Shown one piece after another: positions 14,585 to 21,917 of a DNA stretch of 30,295 bases. Numbering within the stretch: the first letter of the stretch is position 1; the number at the start of each line of letters is the position of its first letter. Source of the DNA: a virus; the IMG/VR virus record IMGVR_UViG_3300030399_000063, positions 1 to 30,295 of that record; one strand, given 5' to 3'. The notes beneath the pieces were generated by a model. It made no database searches and was not told the origin of the DNA. It saw only the letters and a program-made list of their open reading frames with translations. The translations under genes were made by a program, and so were the position numbers.

Positions 14585-14779
14585 ATGATACAAGTCGGAG
14601 ATTTAGTCATCAGAGATCATGTTGCTTTCGAAGTCACCGGGATATATTTAGGAGCATTCGCATCAGAATCATCCTACGGTATAAAACGGCTTGATGGATT
14701 TCCCAAAGAAGCATCAATGGAGTATAAAATCCCATTGGAATTTATAGAGGTAATGAAACTGTACCGCGAGGTGAAGTAA
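14585..14779 (+). CDS. 64-residue hypothetical protein
   Basis: The ATG at 14585 follows GGAGG at 14573-14577. An upstream GTG at 14510 in the same frame is possible but lacks a ribosome-binding site. The product is mostly beta-strand-like (VGDLVIRDHVAFEVTGIYLG), suggesting a small SH3-like or barrel fold, with no catalytic motif. Its TAA overlaps the next ATG as TAATG, so it is coupled to the ParB-like gene. No family is recognised. Confidence 0.55.
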   Translation: MIQVGDLVIRDHVAFEVTGIYLGAFASESSYGIKRLDGFPKEASMEYKIPLEFIEVMKLYREVK

Positions 14780-15597
14780 TGGCAGTCGATTTCAACGTCA
14801 AACCGACTCGGGGAACGATCTATGAATTTTTCCCCGAGGAGATCGAAGTTCGTGAAGAATTGAACGGGCGGCAAGAGAAGCCGGATATCGAGTGGCTGAT
14901 AACCGATATTCTTTATCAAGGTCAGATACAACCCAGTGGTATCTGGAGTGACGCCGGATCGCCCGTGCTCTCCTACGGATTCTCACGCTGGCGTGCCATA
15001 TCGGAGATCAACAAACGCAAGTTGACTCCGGAACCGATGAAACTCAAGTGCTCCTACTACAAGACTAACGAGCAGGGCGCGTTTATCCGCAATATCTCCG
15101 AGAACCGGATGCGTAACGATACCACACCAGTGGACGACGCTCACAACATCCAGCGTCTACTCGCATGGGGTATGTTGGAATCGGCGGTAGCCCGCATCTA
15201 CTGGCCAGTGGCAGCCACCGAGGGCGAGATCGCAAAGGCAGTCAAGTGGGTTAATGATCGCCTCAATCTCATCAAGCTAACTCCAGAATCCGAGCAGGCC
15301 CTAAAATCCGGACGGATGAATGAGAGCGCGGCGCAAGCAATTAGCAAGCTGAAGAGCACGCAGCAGAAGGCTATCCTCAAGAGCAAGCCCGATGGACCAA
15401 TCACCGCCAAAGATGTGAAGTCGTTCGGAGCAACGCCGAAGCCAATCAAGTATAAGAATGACCCCGAAATCATGCGGCGTCTCACTCTGCTTTTCGAGTC
15501 TGCCGATTTCGAGAACTATGATGAGGGCATTCACTCTATGATCGAAGTGGATGCGGTGACTTTGGTTGGTCTCAAGAACTATGTGCTGGGAGAGTAG
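14779..15597 (+). CDS. ParB-like nuclease-domain protein
   Basis: A 272-residue protein. The N-terminal 110 residues match the ParB/Srx fold pattern. There is a strand-rich start, then SPVLSYGFSRWRAISEINKR, which corresponds to the conserved G-x-x-R-x-x-A motif. ENRMRNDTTPVDDAHNIQRL follows, the counterpart of the ENxxRxxxxPxExA box. The middle and C-terminus are helical and lysine-rich, suggesting DNA binding. Phage ParB-like proteins may act in partition, transcription control or as nucleases; which applies here is unknown. It lies directly before the DNA polymerase. Confidence 0.75.
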   Translation: MAVDFNVKPTRGTIYEFFPEEIEVREELNGRQEKPDIEWLITDILYQGQIQPSGIWSDAGSPVLSYGFSRWRAISEINKRKLTPEPMKLKCSYYKTNEQGAFIRNISENRMRNDTTPVDDAHNIQRLLAWGMLESAVARIYWPVAATEGEIAKAVKWVNDRLNLIKLTPESEQALKSGRMNESAAQAISKLKSTQQKAILKSKPDGPITAKDVKSFGATPKPIKYKNDPEIMRRLTLLFESADFENYDEGIHSMIEVDAVTLVGLKNYVLGE

Positions 15598-15603
15598 CAT
15601 CAA

Positions 15604-17610
15604 GTGATCCCCACTCCACCTCAATCCAAGCCGGTAGCGTTCTACGATACGGAATGTTACCGCAACTATTGGGTGCTGAAGATTCGAGTCCAGAACGGAC
15701 CCATCTTCAGCTTCCGGCTTGGACCTGGGCAATCTTTCAGTGACGGCGACCGCATACGCATATCCGATCTATTTGCGATGTTCATGGTTGTCAGCTTCAA
15801 CGGTATTTACTACGACGTGCCGATGATTTGTGCCGCGCTCGCCGGATTCTCCTGCGAGCAACTAAAGTGGCTGTCGGATGAGATCATTCAGCAGAAACGG
15901 AAGCCCTGGGAGTTGAATCTCCCTATCGACTGGCAACCTGCGGACCATATCGACATTATGCAGGTGCTACCGGGTGAGGGAAGCCAGAAGAGCTATGCCG
16001 GTCGCATCCACTGCAAGCGAATGCAGGATTTGCCCTTTGAACCCGACCGATGGCTTTCGGATGTAGAGATAGTCGAACTCGATTCCTATTGCGAGAATGA
16101 CCTTGATGTTCTGGAGGAGCTTTACAAAGCCCTCGAACCTCAGCGCGTCATGCGCACTCATCTCAGCAAGCGTTATGGTGTCGATCTACGCTCGAAGTCT
16201 GATGCCCAGATGGCAGAGGCCGTCATCAAGCTCAGATGCGAGCAGGCTATCGGGCAGCGCATTTACAAGCCGGATATTGATTGGAATCTGAAGTTCCGGT
16301 ATAACCCTCCCGCATGGGTTGCTTTCCAAACCCCTCAATTACACAAGACTCTTGAAATCATCAAAGAGTGCATCTTTGGGCTAGGTGCTAACGGGATGGT
16401 TGAGATGCCGCCGGCACTCAAGGGGCTTGAGATTCCATTAGGTCAAGCCATCTACCGCATGGGGATCGGCGGACTGCACAGTAGCGAGAAATGCGTAAGC
16501 CATGTGGCTGATGATACCTGGTGCCTTCGGGACAACGATGTCGCCAGCTACTATCCGAATCTGATCTTGCTATCGGGCGAATTTCCCAAGGCCCTCGGTC
16601 CAGTGTTCCTTGACGTTCTTTGCAACATGAAGGATGAGCGCCTAGATGCAAAGAGTCTGGAGCGCAGCCTCAAGAAGAATGGCGATACCGCCAGCTATGA
16701 ATTTCAGATCGCTCACGTCGAAAATGAGGGCATGAAGGTCATGATCAACGGAACCTTCGGTAAAACGGGAAGCCCATTCAGCATTCTGTTCGCGCCGAAG
16801 ATGATGATTCAGACCACCATCACCGGTCAACTAGGAATGCTCATGCTAGTTGAGTGGCATGAGCATTACGGCATTCAGGTTGTAAGCGCTAACACGGACG
16901 GTTTCATCATCCGCTGCCGGCGCAATCAAGTCCACTTCAGCGAGCACCTCATTGCCCAGTGGCAGGAGATGACCGGTCTCGAAATGGAAACGACCGAATA
17001 CAAGGCCGTTTACTCCAGAGATGTGAATAATTATTTCGCGATAAAGTCAAACGAAGTCAAGCGCAAAGGTGAGTATAGTAAATCTGGTTTGATCGAGAAG
17101 AAGAATCCGGATTGCGAGATATGCTCCGATGCCGTCGCAGATATGCTGTTGCACGGAACTCCAATCCTCTACACACTCGCCAGTTGCCGAGACATTCGCA
17201 AGTTCGTCACTGTGCAGAAGGTTACCGGCGGAGGCGTCAAGATGTGGGGTGATGGCCCGCAGTTCAAGCTGGTGCGCGACATGATCCCGACGATTGAAGC
17301 GAACGGATGGGCTCGCAAAGGCAGAATGTGGACGCGAGGATTGCAGACGCTATCGGCCAGTGAAGCCTATGCTGCTTGCTTCGAGCCCCAGCGACCTGAG
17401 TACCTAGGCAAGGTGATCCGATGGTACTATGGCGTCAACTCACCTGGCCCCATAGTTTACCAAGGTTCGGGGAACATGGTTGGTCTGAGCTACGGGGCCA
17501 AGCCATGCATGACTCTACCCGATGAGTTCCCCAGCGACATTGATTACGCATGGTATATGAGTAAGTGCGAAACCATACTGAAGGAGATTGGATATGATAC
17601 ACGCCCATGA
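15604..17610 (+). CDS. Family-B-type DNA polymerase with 3'-5' exonuclease
   Basis: A 668-residue replicative polymerase. Exonuclease motifs: FYDTECYRN (Exo I, residues 13-21), SFNGIYYDVP (Exo II, about 62-72), and YCENDLDVLEELY (Exo III, about 160-172). Polymerase motifs: DNDVASYYPN at about 310-319 (motif A), MINGTFGKTGS at about 380-390 (motif B), and SANTDGF at about 428-434 (motif C). Motif C has Asn where the classic DTD has its first Asp, which I recall in related phage enzymes. It is shorter than canonical PolB. The start GTG 15604 follows GGGAGAG. It probably elongates primers made by the AEP enzyme at 3352-5730. Confidence 0.87.
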   Translation: MIPTPPQSKPVAFYDTECYRNYWVLKIRVQNGPIFSFRLGPGQSFSDGDRIRISDLFAMFMVVSFNGIYYDVPMICAALAGFSCEQLKWLSDEIIQQKRKPWELNLPIDWQPADHIDIMQVLPGEGSQKSYAGRIHCKRMQDLPFEPDRWLSDVEIVELDSYCENDLDVLEELYKALEPQRVMRTHLSKRYGVDLRSKSDAQMAEAVIKLRCEQAIGQRIYKPDIDWNLKFRYNPPAWVAFQTPQLHKTLEIIKECIFGLGANGMVEMPPALKGLEIPLGQAIYRMGIGGLHSSEKCVSHVADDTWCLRDNDVASYYPNLILLSGEFPKALGPVFLDVLCNMKDERLDAKSLERSLKKNGDTASYEFQIAHVENEGMKVMINGTFGKTGSPFSILFAPKMMIQTTITGQLGMLMLVEWHEHYGIQVVSANTDGFIIRCRRNQVHFSEHLIAQWQEMTGLEMETTEYKAVYSRDVNNYFAIKSNEVKRKGEYSKSGLIEKKNPDCEICSDAVADMLLHGTPILYTLASCRDIRKFVTVQKVTGGGVKMWGDGPQFKLVRDMIPTIEANGWARKGRMWTRGLQTLSASEAYAACFEPQRPEYLGKVIRWYYGVNSPGPIVYQGSGNMVGLSYGAKPCMTLPDEFPSDIDYAWYMSKCETILKEIGYDTRP

Positions 17611-17788
17611 GTTGCTCAAGGAAATTGAGATTGCAGTTAACAATGACGACCGTCAAGCCGCTATTCGAGAAATGAAGGACGAAATTGATCGGCTCGAATT
17701 CAAATTACGTGAGCAATCTGATTATTTGGCGGATCGAGGAATCGTCATCAATACCCCTGGTTCCAAACTCAATTGGATTGAGTCATGA
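17594..17788 (+). CDS. 64-residue coiled-coil protein
   Basis: The ATG at 17594 has AAGGAG 7 bases upstream and overlaps the polymerase end by 17 bases. A TTG at 17588 is less likely. The sequence is charged and heptad-like over residues 5-45 (LLKEIEIAV, EMKDEIDRLEFKLREQSDYL), consistent with a short dimeric coiled coil. No membrane or zinc motif is present. The stop overlaps the next ATG as ATGA. It may be a small polymerase accessory or regulatory peptide, but that is only positional inference. Confidence 0.6.
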   Translation: MIHAHELLKEIEIAVNNDDRQAAIREMKDEIDRLEFKLREQSDYLADRGIVINTPGSKLNWIES

Positions 17789-17997
17789 GGCTATACATGT
17801 GCCTGAATTGCAAAACAAGAGTGGTGAGTATGAGCACTCAGATACCTCGTTCATGCCGGAAGTGTTTGAGCGGCCCTGCGTGGCTCAAGTTGCTTGCGGT
17901 GATCAATGAGGCGTCCGAAGCCGCTCCGACAGCGTTAAACCGGTTTAACTCTTCAAAATCGCCGCATCTACAGCAATATCCCCGCCAGTCGTCTTAA
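17785..17997 (+). CDS. Small CxxC protein at the end of the plus operon
   Basis: A 70-residue ORF coupled to the previous gene by ATGA. CLNC at 6-9 and CRKC at 24-27 form a likely zinc ribbon. The last 20 residues are polar and low in structure, and they overlap the end of the opposing minus-strand gene by 53 bases through a 16-bp palindrome. The zinc half looks real. The tail may simply be read-through of untranslated DNA up to the next stop. Confidence 0.5.
   Translation: MRLYMCLNCKTRVVSMSTQIPRSCRKCLSGPAWLKLLAVINEASEAAPTALNRFNSSKSPHLQQYPRQSS
17934..17949. terminator. 16-bp perfect palindrome between convergent operons
   Basis: GTTAAACCGGTTTAAC lies exactly where the plus replication operon meets the minus tail/lysis operon and contains the minus gene's stop codon. 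As RNA it gives a 6-bp A/U-rich stem with a CCGG loop and no good U-tract, so it is a weak terminator at best. It could also be a protein site. Confidence 0.4.
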
Positions 17998-18304
17998 TGA
18001 GGGTGGCTGCGTCGTCGAACAGCTTGATGAGAGCAGTTCCGTCAGTGACTAGAGCGCCCAGGACGCCGGCGTCTGCTGCGATATTGACCCCACCCCCAGC
18101 CACCACCAGAGCGATGGCGGCCGCGAGTGCTTTACACTCAAGAACGTCACTGGCAACGGTGGCAGTATCCTCGGCGAGCGTGGGCATTTGAACCTTGAGT
18201 TCTTCAACCACTTCGATGCCGCGGTGGATGGTGCTGATTGAATCGACGATTACGTCTTTGACTCCGATGTGAAGCCAATGAGCGATGTGCTGAAATACGT
18301 TCAC
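17945..18304 (-). CDS. Ala/Val-rich hydrophobic small protein
   Basis: A 119-residue protein. GTG 18304 is chosen because GGAGG lies 5 bases upstream and the open frame before it only shadows the neighbouring gene. It begins with a His/aromatic helix (VFQHIAHWLHIGVKDVIVDS), then an acidic amphipathic stretch. From about residue 60 it is very rich in Ala, Val, Gly and Asp (ALAAAIALVVAGGGVNIAAD). One segment could cross a membrane. Similar short Ala-rich proteins occur near phage lysis genes without known function. It is the last gene of the right-hand minus block and is separated from the gene before it by a GC-rich hairpin. Confidence 0.6.
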   Translation of the reverse strand: MNVFQHIAHWLHIGVKDVIVDSISTIHRGIEVVEELKVQMPTLAEDTATVASDVLECKALAAAIALVVAGGGVNIAADAGVLGALVTDGTALIKLFDDAATLIKTTGGDIAVDAAILKS

Positions 18305-18327
18305 GGTTCCTCCCGCCACTAAAGCTA

Positions 18328-18349
18328 GGGGCGACTCGAAAGTCGCCCC
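18328..18349 (-). terminator. GC-rich stem-loop between two small genes
   Basis: A perfect 9-bp stem GGGGCGACT/AGTCGCCCC encloses four bases that read UUCG in the minus-strand transcript. The hairpin is very stable, but only a poor U-run (UAGCUUUAG) follows. It may be a partial terminator or an mRNA-stabilising or processing element that sets the ratio of the two flanking genes. Confidence 0.55.
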
Positions 18350-18365
18350 GTCGATCATCCGCTGG

Positions 18366-18566
18366 CTACAGATCCGTGATGACCTTCTCGGTATCCTTGA
18401 CGACAGTTTCGGCGTCAGGAACGAGAGCTTCGATGTCGCTGATAGCGACGGTGGAAAGGCCGGCGGACTTCGCATCCGCGACCAGCTTTTCGATGCCCGT
18501 AACGAAACCTTGAACTGCCACGAGTTCCGCTGGCACGTCGGTAATTAGTGCTGCAAGATTTGCCAT
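18366..18566 (-). CDS. 66-residue helical hypothetical protein
   Basis: The ATG at 18566 has AAGGAG 9 bases upstream. The product is acidic and helical (MANLAALITDVPAELVAVQG, then KLVADAKSAGLS and DAETVVKDTEKVITDL), lacking Cys, Trp and any clear membrane segment. It resembles, in composition only, the neighbouring 119-residue protein. It has its own strong promoter at 18597-18624, suggesting high expression. The function is unknown; a small virion-associated or lysis-timing role is possible but unsupported. Confidence 0.65.
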   Translation of the reverse strand: MANLAALITDVPAELVAVQGFVTGIEKLVADAKSAGLSTVAISDIEALVPDAETVVKDTEKVITDL

Positions 18567-18596
18567 TGTGTTTTCTCCTTGCCTCTCGGCATAACC

Positions 18597-18625
18597 ATCA
18601 TATCGCTACTGACGGAAATGTCAAT
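18597..18625 (-). promoter_or_regulatory. Strong promoter for the last two right-hand genes, with 19-bp motif
   Basis: On the minus strand, TTGACA (18624-18619), a 16-base spacer and TATGAT (18602-18597). It is the best sigma-70 match noticed in the window. The -35 lies in ATTGACATTTCCGTCAGTA (18625-18607), which matches the motif at 11300-11318 at 16 of 19 positions with only transitions. It begins just after the stop of the upstream gene. Confidence 0.7.
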
Positions 18626-18895
18626 CTACCGGTGCCAGAAGATAATCAGCCATGCCGCCATTGCCGCAATGAGGGCGATTATCACATTCAATCGCCATCT
18701 ATTTGCCTGGTGCTGCTTATCCCGTTCCTTTTCGAGAGTGCGAAATTCAACTAGAAAATGATCCACTCGATTTTCCAATCCAGGATGTGGCGGCCCCTCC
18801 AGTTTTTCCGATACTCGATTAAGCTCCCGCCAAATCTCATCCTTACAAGATTCAAATTCTCGCCTCAATATAGGCTCATCGTTGATTGCCATCAT
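18626..18895 (-). CDS. Coiled-coil protein with C-terminal membrane helix (holin/XhlA-like)
   Basis: An 89-residue protein. Residues about 10-68 are charged and heptad-like (KDEIWRELNRVSEKLE, HFLVEFRTLEKERDKQHQ). Residues about 69-86 form a single hydrophobic helix (VIIALIAAMAAWLIIFW), ending with HR outside or in the cytoplasm. This is the plan of XhlA-type holin-associated proteins and some phage holins, and the position after the tail fibre gene is typical of lysis genes. The first ATG overlaps the fibre stop as ATGA; a second ATG follows immediately. The lysis role is inferred. No endolysin is seen beside it. Confidence 0.65.
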   Translation of the reverse strand: MMAINDEPILRREFESCKDEIWRELNRVSEKLEGPPHPGLENRVDHFLVEFRTLEKERDKQHQANRWRLNVIIALIAAMAAWLIIFWHR

Positions 18896-19722
18896 GCCCC
18901 CAGGAACTCAAGCTGGCCGTACACATACGCCTCATTACTTCCGGATTGTCCGGCCAAAACTGGAGTGCCTGTCACATTCATCACCGCCGCCAGTTGATCG
19001 CCTATAGCGCAAAGTATGATTGCGTCGAAAGGATAAGCCATCGCCCCGTCACTAACCTGCGGATATTGAGCGCACTGGCGGATGATTGAACTGTTTTTGA
19101 ATATCTGAGTACCGATCAACTGACCGGCCGGCGCGGGAAGATAAGTTACGCCGGATAACCGATATTTTCCGGCCCATAAAGCGACGAATCTGTTGGACGA
19201 AGAATGTCTCAATCCAAAAGGATCGAATTCGACCGTATCCCAGAGCACTTCGGAATTACCGGATGCTAGGGTCTGTTGAGCGCTGGCATATACGCTCGCC
19301 ACCGCTCTATCTGGAATCCATCCCGCGCCGCCCGTATCTGGATCGGTCACGTTGTTGTCAACAATCGATGTCCAAAATCCCGTCCCGGCAGCGGTGAGCA
19401 GTCGTGCCCCCTTTGGGTATCCACCGACAGCAGCGGAGAATACCGAGTCGTACTGGAAATTTCCCCCGGCATTTGCCCATACGACTGGTGCCGATATTTG
19501 CCCCAGCGCCCCGTTCATATCCAAGCCGCTCATTACCACCCCGCCCTCGGGGATAGGTGTCATAGTGGCAGGAGGGAAGCCATCATTGAAGCTCGCAGCC
19601 CCAGGTGTGACGCCGATCTGCGATGGGACAGGAACAGTCCGCTTGCCGCCGAAGCCTCCGGAAGCGGCGGCGTTGACTGCGAAGGGTTCGACGAGTTTAA
19701 CTGGTGCTCCGCTTAATAGCAT
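18892..19722 (-). CDS. Tail fibre protein with conserved phage fibre N-terminal domain
   Basis: A 276-residue structural protein. The ATG at 19722 is chosen because AAGGGG lies 6 bases upstream; an ATG at 19749 would overlap the previous gene by 26 bases. The first 150 residues match a fibre domain I recognise: SQIGVTPGAASFNDGFPPAT, then MTPIPEGG, DMNGALGQISA, GGYPKGA and NNVTDPDTGGAGW. The C-terminal 120 residues are beta-rich (SGVTYLPAPAGQ, AYVYGQLEFLGA), like C1q/collar-type receptor-binding ends. It follows the DUF2612-like baseplate gene, the usual place of a fibre. It probably contacts the host surface. Confidence 0.82.
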   Translation of the reverse strand: MLLSGAPVKLVEPFAVNAAASGGFGGKRTVPVPSQIGVTPGAASFNDGFPPATMTPIPEGGVVMSGLDMNGALGQISAPVVWANAGGNFQYDSVFSAAVGGYPKGARLLTAAGTGFWTSIVDNNVTDPDTGGAGWIPDRAVASVYASAQQTLASGNSEVLWDTVEFDPFGLRHSSSNRFVALWAGKYRLSGVTYLPAPAGQLIGTQIFKNSSIIRQCAQYPQVSDGAMAYPFDAIILCAIGDQLAAVMNVTGTPVLAGQSGSNEAYVYGQLEFLGA

Positions 19723-19723
19723 T

Positions 19724-20284
19724 TCAAACCCCTTCTGAGAATATCCCATTGCCCATAGTTGTCACCCACGGTTGACCCATTTCAGCGAAGCCGATGAGGG
19801 GGTATTCCTGTGCCTGAATTCCCATCATTACGCCAGATGGCCGCAGAAATATCCCCGACTGCTGGATTATGAGCAGTTGCGTTGGGGTGAGGGCGAATTC
19901 GAAGTTGTATACCATCGTCATTCTGCCCGTATCGAGAACATAGGCGCGCGTCCCAGCCCCAAGCCAATTTTGAAGTAATTGATTGATGGCCTGAGAACTT
20001 GGGTACAGAATGTTGCTCAGAGCCTTGAGCAACACCAATGAACGAAACGCATCCTCGTCATCCAGGAACGTACCGAGAGCCGTAATGAGCGACTGCGGGA
20101 TGCCGACAATGCGAGACCAGACGGCAAGTCCGAAAATATTGGCCGTATCCACATTGAAGATGGCGTTGTAGAAACCGTCAATATCGGCATGAGGGTCGAT
20201 ATTCGCATTCATCCCATTTACTAGAGAGAGAATGCGCGGGCTGTTGCCATATTGACTAATGATCGTCTGTTCGAGATTCTTCAT
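19724..20284 (-). CDS. Baseplate/tail protein, DUF2612-like (P2 gpI position)
   Basis: A 186-residue protein. The N-terminus shows the family pattern: YGNSPRILSLVNGMNANIDP, then ADIDGFYNAIFNVDTA and FGLAVWSRIVGIP. DEDAFRSLVLLKALSN follows. The C-terminal half is beta-rich. DUF2612 proteins occupy the place of P2 gpI, bridging baseplate wedge and tail fibres. Its ATG overlaps the J-like stop as ATGA. The order W-like, J-like, DUF2612-like, fibre is the standard contractile-tail arrangement. Confidence 0.82.
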   Translation of the reverse strand: MKNLEQTIISQYGNSPRILSLVNGMNANIDPHADIDGFYNAIFNVDTANIFGLAVWSRIVGIPQSLITALGTFLDDEDAFRSLVLLKALSNILYPSSQAINQLLQNWLGAGTRAYVLDTGRMTMVYNFEFALTPTQLLIIQQSGIFLRPSGVMMGIQAQEYPLIGFAEMGQPWVTTMGNGIFSEGV

Positions 20285-21552
20285 ACAAAGGTCACCGTGA
20301 TATTTCCAGCAGCAATGCTGGGAGTCTGATCAATGCCCACCTGAGCTTGATATCCAGATGGTGACGGGGATGTCCCGACCAGAACCCCCAGCAGCGTGAC
20401 GAAACTTCCAATATTTGAGACCACGGCATAATACTGAGCTGCAATTACACTTCCGCCGATACGCGCCCTTGCGTTTCCGTTCTGACCTTGAAATTGAGCG
20501 ATTATGGCGGCCTGTACAAGCGCGGTTAGGTTGCTCGGAAGATTGGCGGAGTTGACGATTTGAACCGAAAAATAGATCGGCAATCCTACGGGGCGAATGA
20601 AGCTCACCTGATACTGTGGCTGTGGGACGCTGTAAGTCGTATCTGCCACCGTGACGGTCGATACGGTACCCATCCCAGGGACTGGCGACTGTCCGACGGG
20701 GAATGCAGCATAGTCGCAGCCATCGTCCTTCTTCCCCCAGATGGCCGCCGCAACCTGAGCGTCGATGCCGCCCACCACTGCGACATAAATGGAGTGAGGC
20801 GCGAGCGGATAGTTGCTCGCATTGGCAGTCCCGCCAGGCAGCGGATTACCTGATTGCTCAAGGCCGCTCGGGTTGTCTAGTACGTAGCAATCGAGAACGT
20901 TGTCAATCTCAAAGACGTTGGCATAGATGGCCTGATTAGTCCCGCGCCCATTGATGGCGACCGAGTTCTGCCGGCGGAACTCAAAGTCTGCCCGACTCTC
21001 GACCACGTTCCCAAGGATACCGTCCGATGGGTTGGTGATTGTATCCCAACCGTTGATTTGCTGAAATACGCGAGTGAGAGTGCCGGCAGGACAGGCGACG
21101 GCCCCAGCTACCTGATTTTGCCACTGGCTGACCACCGTACCGCCCGCGCCGATGGTCACGCCGGTCAACAGGATGTAGCTATTGCCGCTTGTGTCCTGCG
21201 CCAGCGTGCCTGCTGGGATTGGGGTACTTGCGATACCTCCGAGCGTGCAAGTGACCGCCGTGGCCTGCGCAGGCTTGCGTGTGAGGAAGTATATGCGAGC
21301 GAGCCCATCCTGAAAGCGGCCGCTGGCGTATTGAGGGTCGAACTGATTGGCAAGAAAGAGAATCTGCGAGTCTTTGTCCGCAATGACAGCAGCCTCGCTG
21401 CTAGCCACCTGCCCCTGTGGAGTTGTCAGCCCCGGACCAAGCACGCCGCCAAAGGCGGAGTTGATATCAGCCTGCGTCCCGGCTAGAACGTCAGCTTCTT
21501 GAGGGACGATGACACCTTGATCGGTGAATTGTATTTGCGGCACGCTGGACAT
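20281..21552 (-). CDS. Baseplate J-like wedge protein (Mu gp47/P2 gpJ family)
   Basis: A 423-residue protein, close to usual for the family. It opens with QFTDQGVIVPQEADVLAGTQ, followed by ADINSAFG, the well-known N-terminus of J-like baseplate proteins. Later come AVTCTLGGIASTPIPAGTLA, a strand pair typical of the family, and DTITNPSDGILGNVVESRAD with FEFRRQNSVAINGRGT, the most conserved region. It forms wedges around the hub and joins the fibre-bearing protein. The start overlaps the upstream stop as TAATG. It is complete and shows nothing unusual. Confidence 0.93.
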   Translation of the reverse strand: MSSVPQIQFTDQGVIVPQEADVLAGTQADINSAFGGVLGPGLTTPQGQVASSEAAVIADKDSQILFLANQFDPQYASGRFQDGLARIYFLTRKPAQATAVTCTLGGIASTPIPAGTLAQDTSGNSYILLTGVTIGAGGTVVSQWQNQVAGAVACPAGTLTRVFQQINGWDTITNPSDGILGNVVESRADFEFRRQNSVAINGRGTNQAIYANVFEIDNVLDCYVLDNPSGLEQSGNPLPGGTANASNYPLAPHSIYVAVVGGIDAQVAAAIWGKKDDGCDYAAFPVGQSPVPGMGTVSTVTVADTTYSVPQPQYQVSFIRPVGLPIYFSVQIVNSANLPSNLTALVQAAIIAQFQGQNGNARARIGGSVIAAQYYAVVSNIGSFVTLLGVLVGTSPSPSGYQAQVGIDQTPSIAAGNITVTFV

Positions 21553-21917
21553 TAGAAGCTCACCACCGAAGAGACGTTGTTGGTATCGACCACGTATACG
21601 TTACCTGTCACTTGCCGATCTGTGTATCCGCTGATGACCGTTTGAGCCGTACTCACTCCCGGTACAGTCAAGGCCTCCGCATTCATCATTTCGACAATCA
21701 GTGAAGCTGGCGGCAACTTACCGAGAATTTGAGTCCAGTATGGTATCCCTTGAGTCGTATCGTAATACACTTCGCTAGCGAACGTGCGAATGGCGCTGGC
21801 CACATCCTGAGCGACAGCGAGCGGCGGCGCAGCCACTGCGATATTGCCGTTGTTGTCCACGGTCAGATCCCAGGTGTTGACATCCAAAAGAAGCGTGCTG
21901 TATGGCTGTATGCTCAC
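21552..21917 (-). CDS. Baseplate wedge protein, gp25/W-like
   Basis: A 121-residue protein starting at GTG 21917 in a GTGA overlap with the spike gene. DNNGNIAVAAPPLAVAQDVA, followed by ASAIRTFASEVYYDTTQGIP and YWTQILGK, matches the short wedge protein of contractile tails (T4 gp25, P2 gpW, Mu gp46 group), including the DxxxAIRTF and GIPYW elements. The C-terminus is strand-rich. It should assemble with the J-like protein to initiate sheath polymerisation. Confidence 0.85.
   Translation of the reverse strand: MSIQPYSTLLLDVNTWDLTVDNNGNIAVAAPPLAVAQDVASAIRTFASEVYYDTTQGIPYWTQILGKLPPASLIVEMMNAEALTVPGVSTAQTVISGYTDRQVTGNVYVVDTNNVSSVVSF

Noticed and set aside
18305-18475. Upstream extension of the 119-residue gene to 18475
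   Set aside because: The added residues are Ser/Pro/Arg-rich shadow of the 66-residue gene; GTG 18304 has a good ribosome-binding site.
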